From Daedaleopsis sinensis (lineage: Eukaryota > Basidiomycota > Agaricomycetes > Polyporales > Polyporaceae): 64,000 nt of DNA. Positions 57,107 to 64,000 of this stretch are shown here, one piece after another; within the stretch, counting starts at the first letter, position 1; the number at the start of each line of letters is the position of its first letter. The translations under genes and the position numbers were made by a program. The notes beneath the pieces were generated by a model. That model did no database searches. It saw nothing but the letters and a program-made list of their open reading frames with translations, and had not been told where the DNA came from. The stretch lies in contig CM066305.1 of NCBI GenBank assembly GCA_033807695.1, positions 2,356,001-2,420,000 of the forward strand. Reading direction: 5' to 3'.

Positions 57107-58107
57107 TTACACGGACTCCAGGATCTCAGGCTCCTTGAAGTCCTTGGCTACACGAGTGCCAGTCTCCTGTGACATGGATATACGTCAGCAAAGCCTTAGC
57201 AAAAACCAAAATTCAGGCGACTTACGTCTGTCGACTCGCCGTGAAGCTCAAGCAACTTCGACATATCGAACTTCGGCGACTTGAGAATCTTCGCTTTGTG
57301 AATGTAGACGTTCTGCAGGGGGTAGATACTCCTCGCCGCCTTCTCGATCTCACGACCAATCGCCTCCGGCACGAACTTCTGCACAAGCTCCTTCAAGTCA
57401 CAGCTCGTCGCCTCCCGCGTCATGATCTCAAACATCTTCTTCCGGATCTCCCGGATCTGGGAGGACATGGCGTATGTGGTCTTGCGGACCTGCGATGGCC
57501 GGCGCTTGGTGAAACCGATCGCGAAGAGACGGATGAGGTAGCCGTCGGTCGTCTTGACGTCGACATGCGCCTCGATGAGGGTCTGCCACTTGCGGACGAG
57601 GGAACGGAGCTTGTCGGAGGTGAAGCTCATGCCGTGGAAGTTGGTCAAGCAGTTCTTGCCCTGGACCTCGTCAACCCGTAGCTTAATCTTGCGGAAAGCT
57701 TGCTCCTCATCCTTGTTGAGGTCAGCCAGGGAGACTTCAACGATACGACCCTTAAGAGAGTCGTTGGCGTTCTCTGTGCAACAGTTAGTGCCTTATCTGT
57801 GTATGAAAGCGATCGTATACGTACTGAGACCCTGAGACCTGTTCACAAGAGTCTTGCCGACATTCTTGACCTCAAAGATTGACGGGGCCTTGATGTCGTA
57901 CCAATCTTGCAGACGGGAAGTCAAGCCCTGCTGCTGGTATAGCGAACATAGAGAACTCACCCTTGCGGGAGAAGGGGTCGACGACCTTTTTCTTGATACC
58001 CTTCTTGCCCTTAGACAAACGCTTGTTCTATATCCATCAAGTCAGACCTCCGCATTCGATGACTGCCGTATTTGCATTCAATTGCCACGAACCTTGCCAA
58101 CAGCCAT
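57107..58107 (-). CDS. RPS1: 40S ribosomal protein eS1 (S3Ae)
   Basis: Five exons: 58107-58093, 58027-57961, 57905-57825, 57773-57226, 57166-57107; 256 residues, matching eukaryotic eS1. The first exon encodes only MAVGK, then [100 protein letters not shown] and SKFDMSK-like [16 protein letters not shown]. The protein sits on the solvent side of the 40S platform near the mRNA exit. The early small exon and first intron are typical of fungal ribosomal protein genes. It shares a 196-nt divergent promoter with ATG10. Confidence 0.96.
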
Positions 58108-58303
58108 GATGGGGAGGGTGAGGCGCGGTGAGGGGTGGACCGCGAAGAGGGAGAGCCGGCAGTTGGACGGGCTGAGTTTTGGGATGTGCGTACCAGCAGA
58201 CGCGCACTCTGTCCAGGTAGGAGTGTGGGAAGGGGCACTGGTGGCTTAAACCTTACTTTGGAACTGTAAACGTCGTTCCCACGCCACGTCGTCCTCGTCA
58301 ATC

Positions 58304-59065
58304 ATGTCTGCGACACTCACTCGTGCGCAGTTCGATGAGGCATGCAAAGCCTATGTCGCCGCTCACCCAAATACACGTTCTTCTGAAGTGAAGACCTACC
58401 CGTCGGGCTGGACTTGGACTGAACACGCCGTACGCCTTTTGACATGTCATTCTCTTTCTTCTTCCTCATAGCTTCAGTACGTCCGCGGTCTTGGATATCT
58501 CTCACGGGTGGTCCACCTTCCTTGCCGAATCTCCTCCAACGATGCCGCCGAGGACTATACGGAGTCCCTCGACTGTTTAGTGGTTGACGATGATGCGGTG
58601 TTCGACGTTCCGCCTCTGGAGAACACTCTAACGTGCAATCAGTACATCGTTCACTCGCCAACATTCCAGGTGCCAACTTTGTACTTCACGCTGCACGATC
58701 CGAGTGCGTACAAGGTTGCCGACTCTTCCCCAGCTGTCTCTCACAACGCACGTTCAGGCGGTACACCACTTACGCTCGACCAGATTGTGAAGACCACTCT
58801 GTTCCGTCCACATGTGCTCCCTGCTGCTGGAGGAAACACGTTTGCTCTGACGCTTCCCAACTCCGCCTTCGCCCTGCTCTCTCAAGGGGACCATCCGACG
58901 CTTGGCACACCCTCCTGGTACTTTCATCCATGCCACACAGCAGAGGTTGTGGGGGAACTCATGGCAGAGATCGAGGATAGCAGCGGCGATAGATTGCGAT
59001 GGTTGGAAGCTTGGTTTATGGTGATGGGCAACATGGTGGACTTTTTCGCGGGCGAGCAATGCTGA
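58304..59065 (+). CDS. ATG10: ATG10, autophagy E2-like conjugating enzyme
   Basis: Two exons: 58304-58429 and 58472-59065 (42-nt intron); 239 residues. The N-terminus has SATLTRAQFDEACKAYVAAH and TYPSGWTWTEH. The E2-like core has YIVHSPTFQVPTLYFTLHDP, TPLTLDQIV and the active-site region TPSWYFHPCHTAEVVGEL, where the Cys of HPC is the expected thioester-forming residue. It ends WLEAWFMVMGNMVDFFAG, typical of Atg10. Atg10 takes Atg12 from Atg7 and conjugates it to Atg5, allowing autophagosome growth. Sequence is divergent outside the core, but the HPC motif and C-terminal helix make the call confident. Confidence 0.87.
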
Positions 59066-59439
59066 GTACGTTTTACAACATGAATATCTATTGAGGCTGC
59101 AGTCACTGTCGATGGACGAGTGCGCGGAGACCCGTGTGCCGGAGAGGGCGCTTCGGCGGGGGCGGGGAGGCGCCTGCGGGAGGGCAATCAGCTGCTCGGT
59201 GCGCGTCGGGTCTTGGTGAACGGCTTGCGGGCCTAGTGACGTGCGATCGCCGACTCGTCTTATAAAAGCCCGAGGTGGTCTCAGCCTCCATTTCGTCCAC
59301 GCCCCGCCCAACAACACCGGCACCACTTTTGGCGCGACTAGTGTCCTCGACTCGGTCGTACGATAGCCAATAATCCTCCTCCTCGCGTTAGGCCTCGTTT
59401 AATCGATCACCTCATTTTGCGCATATAAGATCGCCAACT
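59066..59439 (+). promoter_or_regulatory. Upstream region of acetyl-CoA acetyltransferase
   Basis: 374 nt. TATA-like tataaaagcc at 59261-59270 lies about 175 nt before the ATG, and catataaga at 59422-59430 is just before it. No other gene seen. Confidence 0.5.
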
Positions 59440-60973
59440 ATGATTGCTGCCCGTCTCTCTATCCCCTCTTCCTCCTCTCGCCCCTTTCTCCGACACCTAG
59501 CACGCAATATGGTATGTCGAGCGCAGAACCTTCCACCCCTGAGCAGCATCTCACGTGTTCTGCAGTCCTCCGCTACTCGTCACGAAGCAGTCATTGTCGC
59601 CGCGTCCAGGACGCCTGTGGGCTCAATTAACGGCTCGCTCAAGACCGTCACCGCAACCCAGCTCGGTACTGTTGCCCTCAAGCATGCCATCGAGAAGTCG
59701 GGCGTTAAGCCTGATGTTATCGAGGAGATTTACTTCGGTAACGTCGTCCAGGCGGGTGTCGGCCAGTCACCAGCGCGTCAGGTCGCTCTCGGTGCTGGAA
59801 TGAGCTCGCGTTCAGATGCGACGACCGTCAACAAGGTCTGCGCCAGTGGTCTCAAGGCGATCATGCTTGCCGCCCAGAGCATTGAGTCTGGCTACAAGAG
59901 CGTCGTCGCCGCAGGTGGTATGGAGAGCATGAGTAACGCACCGTACGTCTTGTCAACAATTACGTATGTGAATGTCGGTGAACTCAACACGCCCCCCCGG
60001 CTCTCGTAGATTCCTCCTGCCGCGCCAGAACCCCGTGTACGGAAAGATCACTGCCGAGGATTCGCTTGAGTCCGATGCCTTGCGTGACGCTTACAACAAG
60101 TTCGCGATGGGCAACTGCGGCGAGCACTCCGCCGATAAGTTCGGCATCACTCGCGAGTCCCAGGACGCGCATGCCATCGAGTCTTACAAGCGCGCGGAGC
60201 GTGCATGGAAAGCCGGCGTCTTCAAGGAGGAGATTGCTCCTGTCACAATCAAGGGCAAGAAAGGTGACACCATCGTTGAGGAGGACGAGGAATACAAGCG
60301 GGTCATCTACGAGAAGATCCCCACCCTTAACCCCAGTTTCAAGAAGAATGGCGGCACCATCACTCCTGCTAACTCGTCGAGCCTGAACGACGGTGCATCT
60401 GCTCTCATTCTCATGTCCGCGGAGAAGGCCAAGGAGCTTGGCGTCAAGCCCTTGGCTAAGATCATTTGTGAGTGTGTTCATATGCCCACGTAGGTGCGCG
60501 TCACTGACCACTGTTCCACAGCTTATGCCGATGCCGGTGTCGAGCCCATCGACTTCCCCGAGGCGCCCGCGTTCGCCATCCCTGCCGCCCTCGAGAGGGC
60601 AGGCCTCAAAATAGATGACATCGCACACTTCGAGGTCAACGAGGCGTTCTCCGTTGTCGCCAGGATTGCGGAGAAGGTGCTCAGCATTGATCCTGCGAAG
60701 GTCAACCCTCATGGGTACGTGCTCCAGATTGCATTACCCCGTATTGGGCCTGATCACATCTTTCCAGTGGTGCGGTTGCTCTTGGTCACGCTGTCGGTAA
60801 CTCGGGTTCTCGCATCGTGGTAACACTCCTTCATTCACTGAAGTCCGGGGAGTACGGCGCTGCTGGTATCTGCAACGGGGTGAGTTCTCATGTCGTTCAC
60901 CATTATTGCATTGCATTGATCGCAATGCTGCTAGGGTGGTGCCGCATCTGCCTTGGTTATCCAGAAGCTGTAA
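59440..60973 (+). CDS. ERG10: Acetyl-CoA C-acetyltransferase (thiolase II)
   Basis: Six exons: 59440-59511, 59566-59942, 60010-60467, 60522-60714, 60768-60879, 60935-60973; 416 residues from the first ATG. It condenses two acetyl-CoA to acetoacetyl-CoA, the first mevalonate/ergosterol step, and can also run in reverse. Thiolase signatures: [40 protein letters not shown] (nucleophilic Cys), [49 protein letters not shown] and the C-terminal CNGGGAASA catalytic Cys region. The first exon encodes a basic Ser/Arg/Leu-rich leader ([20 protein letters not shown]) and ends exactly on a second in-frame ATG, after which the mature protein reads SSATRHEAV. Both a mitochondrial and a cytosolic form could arise; this is inference. 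Confidence 0.95.
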
Positions 60974-61457
60974 TTTTAGATCTACAACCTTGTATGTACT
61001 GCTGTCGCATCGCTATCATTGGGTTCTCTCTCGTGGACTTCATATGTGTGTCTTCTGTGTCTTCGTGCTCCTCGAACGTGCGATGTTTCGTCCTTGTCCA
61101 TGCATCTCAAACACACCGTATCTGCGCAAGAAGGCCGGATCCCGAGCATCCGGGACGTGGAACGAATGTTATCTTGCGGGAACATGTGAGTGTTGAGTTT
61201 ACGGCAGACGGCATTGACGGCTTATCTTAGCACTTGAACTCTGCAGCCTGTTAGTGCCTGGAACTGTGGGTACAAACACCGTTTTTCCACGCAGATAACT
61301 CATTCGTCTTGGCTGCTGTAGAAGTACATCATGCAGTGCGGGGCGGCGCGCATATAAGTCGCGCAAGAGGAAGACATCGTGCGCGCCGTGAGACGGACGG
61401 TCGTTCGATCCCTCCCTCATCGCTGCTCTTGTCGTCTGCAGCCGCTGGTCTCTCACT
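60974..61457 (+). promoter_or_regulatory. Intergenic region upstream of the DAL5-type permease
   Basis: 484 nt. TATA-like tataag at 61353-61358 lies 105 nt before the permease ATG. A GC-rich inverted pair (ccggatcccg / cgggacgtgg) occurs near 61136-61160, in the likely 3' end of the thiolase gene. No ORF supported. Confidence 0.45.
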
Positions 61458-63983
61458 ATGGCCTCGCCACAGCACCAGACGTCGCTGGAGAAGCGAAGGT
61501 CCGACTCCGTGGAGAAGAGGCGGTCTCGTGATGAGGAGAAGCAGGCGTTCGACGCAACGATGACGGTTTTCGCTGCAGATGAGGACGAAGCGTTGCAACT
61601 CGTAGGCAAGGAGCGCACGGCGCAGTTTAGCGAGGAGTACTATAGGAAGCTCAGAAACAAGTTGGTGAGTGTGTTGGCCCCCGTTAACTGTTTTGCGTGT
61701 GATGTAATCGCTCTCCGGCACGCAGGACCTGCTCATCATTCCTCTTTGTGCGGCCGTATACTTCACACAATTCTTGTAGGTGTTTTCATATCCACCTTCT
61801 AGGATGAAACAGCTCAGGTGTTTGTTGCAGAGACAAAACCTCCTTGAATTACGCGAGGTAGTATCAATCGTGACTTCGTGAACGGATGTTACTGACATCA
61901 ACTTCAAGTATCATGGGCTTCCCCATAACCGGTCAAGTGGGTCTCACAGTCTCACCGCAAACGTGCAATAGAACTGACTGTCTATGTAGGAATACAACTT
62001 GGTGTCTCTGGCATTTTACCTCGGTATATTCGCTCACCTATGTAAGGTTGTCACATTGCCTACTTACATCGGTATAGGGTTCCTGTTCTGGGAGTTCCCG
62101 ACAGTTTACATCTCGCAGAAACTCAGGGTACGTGCAATAGTTAATCTTCATTCATATAGTAGACCAACATCGACCGTCTTGGGAAGGTCGCAAAATACCT
62201 CGGAGCGAACATCATCATCTGGGGTATTGTTTTAATGTGCCATGCTGCTGCCTCGTCTTTTGGTGCTTTCTTCGCTCTGCGTTTCCTTCTCGGTAGGTGG
62301 TGCAATGCATTGGATGAAGTCAGCACGTCTAACCATCTCTTTGAAGGCATGTGCGAGAGCTGCGTTGCGCCGATCTTGATCCTCATCGTCTCAATGTTCT
62401 ACAGGAAGGACGAGCAAGTCAGTTGCTACCAGCAGCTATTACTATAGTGATAGCTAACAGACTACCCACAGGCTACTAGGGTTTCGTGGTTTTATGTCAT
62501 GGTGAGACCGGCGGTCCCCTACAACGTCACTTCACACATACTGACACAACCTTGCAGAACGGTACACTCACATCTGCCTACTCATGAGACTGCCGCTTAC
62601 TTGAAGGAGGGTAGGTCTCACGCAAGTCTTCGGCGGGTTTGTCGCGTACGGCATCTCGTTCGACGAGGGTCGCCTCCTCGCGCCATATAAGATCATCTAT
62701 ATCCTCCTCGGAGGCCTCGCTATCATTGTCGGGGTCTGTGTCGTCCTCTGGCTCCCAGACTCTCCTGTGCATGCGCGTCTTTTGACCAAGGAAGAGCGCA
62801 TCGCTGCACTTGAGCGCGTGCGAGACGACCAGAGCGGCACGGAGAACAAGAAACTCAAGAAGGAGCAGGTCATCGAGGCGTTGACGGACGTCCGAACGTG
62901 GCTGATAGCATTGACGACGATGCTAAGTGAGTAGCGCTTTGCCTGGACAGAAATGTGGGGGGCTGACAATAGATTGTTGTCAGCGAGCATACCGAACGGG
63001 GCGCTGAGCAACTGTACGTACTCTTATACGGGGGTAGCACTAGTACTGTCGTGGTGCTCACCCTCTCCCTAGTCAGCAACATTGTAATCAAGAGTTTCGG
63101 CTACACGTGTGTATTTTCGCTGCCTAAGCCTACATCCATATGTGACTTCGTCGCAGAACCAAGCAGACACTCATCCTAGCTACACCTGGAGGAGCGGTCG
63201 CTTCTCTTACTACGCTACTGTGCGGGTGGTATTCCGACAAGAAGGTGTGTTGCTCTGTCTTCGCCTGGACTGTATGTCTCTGTAACACCGGCCTTCAGAA
63301 TGAACGGATGATACCCATAGTGCTCTGTCTGATTCCTACGATCATCGGCTCTGCTTTGCTTATCGGACTGAACAACTCGGGAAACAAAGGCGCGCTACTC
63401 TTCTGTGAGCGCACAATTTCCTCGGTACTTGACATTCGCCCTAACTCGCCAACTGCAGCGAGCTATCTCATCGGTACCTTCGGCAGCGCCTTGTCGAGCG
63501 TGTATGCATACAATGCTAGTAACACGAGTGGACACACTAAGAAGGTCAGTAAGCCTTTCGAGCAGGCGTTCTAAAAGTACTTAATTAGCCCTCGAACCCC
63601 AGAATACCATCAACGCTATCACTCTCGCGACATTCAGTATCGGCAACATCATTGGTACCGAGATATTTCAACCCAAGGACGCGCCTGGGTACATCCCGGG
63701 TAAGATTGCTATCATGGTGCTTCTCACTGTGCAGCTCTTCGTCTCGTTCCTGATACGGTGGATCAACCTGCGCCTGAATGCGAAGAAGAAGGCCCGGTTG
63801 GAGGAAGAGAGGGCACGGCATGGGTGGACGGACGAGGATGTGCAAAAAGAACGGGAGCGGCACGCGTTCCTAGACCTTACCGATAAGCAGTACGTCGTCC
63901 AGGCCTACCTGACATCTTCTAGCTCGTGGCTTACACACCACTCACCACCCGCTAGGAACATCTTCTTCGTATATACCGCGTGA
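61458..63983 (+). CDS. MFS permease, DAL5/allantoate (anion:cation symporter) family
   Basis: Eighteen exons: 61458-61664, 61726-61775, 61831-61857, 61909-61936, 61990-62023, 62078-62127, 62163-62292, 62348-62418, 62472-62501, 62558-62561, 62615-62926, 62984-63013, 63073-63106, 63157-63244, 63299-63404, 63459-63544, 63603-63889, 63956-63983; 533 residues. It has a hydrophilic N-terminus and ~12 helices. Family hallmarks are LLIIPLCAAVYFTQFLDKTS, LNYASIMGF, GFLFWEFPTVYISQKL, KYLGANIIIWGIVLMCHAAA, RFLLGMCESCVAPILILIVS, WFYVMNGLTQVFGGFVAYGI, WLPDSPVHARLLTKEERIAA, SNIVIKSFGYTTKQTLILAT and ATFSIGNIIGTEIFQPKDAP. Members import allantoate, ureidosuccinate, nicotinate and similar organic acids; the substrate here is unknown. 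Exon 10 is just 4 nt (aacg), restoring the conserved Met-Asn-Gly-Leu. Confidence 0.88.
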
Positions 63984-64000
63984 TGCTCTCCATGAGCTGC

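Overview
The window is a gene-dense piece of nuclear DNA from a filamentous basidiomycete, most likely an agaricomycete. The evidence is the very frequent short introns (mostly 46-60 nt), several tiny exons, a DUF6534-type seven-helix protein typical of mushroom-forming fungi, and orthologues of core fungal genes that match basidiomycete versions best. I see no transposon, CRISPR array, rRNA or convincing tRNA. All gene models were spliced by hand from donor/acceptor sites, reading phase and family conservation; exon edges are predictions.

Layout, left to right: a CUE-like protein (1-1222, +, may start before the window); a HEI10/CCNB1IP1-type RING protein (1570-3463, -); a 1,857-residue GAR-domain coiled-coil protein (3842-9680, -); the polarity scaffold BEM1 (10821-12959, -); CCR4-NOT subunit NOT3 (14392-17396, +); mitochondrial bL12 (18016-18910, -); a DUF6534 membrane protein (19950-21949, +); a SHG1/BOD1 COMPASS-type protein (22490-23240, -); uroporphyrinogen decarboxylase (23616-24881, +); CDC14 phosphatase (25430-27607, -) head-to-head with an MBP1-type APSES factor (28410-30763, +); mitochondrial uL24 (31099-32392, +); a DHA1-type MFS transporter (33089-35214, +); a COX8/COX7C subunit (35631-35979, +); a Dicer-like gene (36142-41466, -); mitochondrial release factor 1 (41877-43398, -); an unknown conserved protein (43674-45267, +); a small multi-pass membrane protein (45706-46535, -); FAF1 (46809-47985, +); an SR-rich unknown protein (48133-50151, -); a duplicated p27/ZNRD2 zinc-ribbon protein (50830-52006, -); an EDEM/MNL1 mannosidase with PA domain (52274-55868, +); APRT (55995-56728, -); ribosomal eS1 (57107-58107, -); ATG10 (58304-59065, +); acetyl-CoA acetyltransferase (59440-60973, +); and a DAL5-family MFS permease (61458-63983, +).

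The genes are mostly independent housekeeping loci rather than a cluster. Recurring themes are cell-cycle and meiotic control (HEI10, CDC14, MBP1), mitochondrial translation and respiration (bL12m, uL24m, RF1, COX8), ribosome biogenesis, and protein quality control or autophagy (EDEM, ATG10).

The most unusual locus is the Dicer-like gene. Its helicase fold is recognisable, but both ATPase motifs (Walker A and DExH) are erased. The RNase IIIb signature also carries an apparent 2-nt frameshift. Other points of note are four GC-AG introns, a 4-nt microexon, a cluster of MCB (ACGCGT) elements around and inside the MBP1-type gene, paired CCAAT repeats before the cytochrome oxidase gene, and a thiolase whose first exon ends exactly on a second in-frame ATG.
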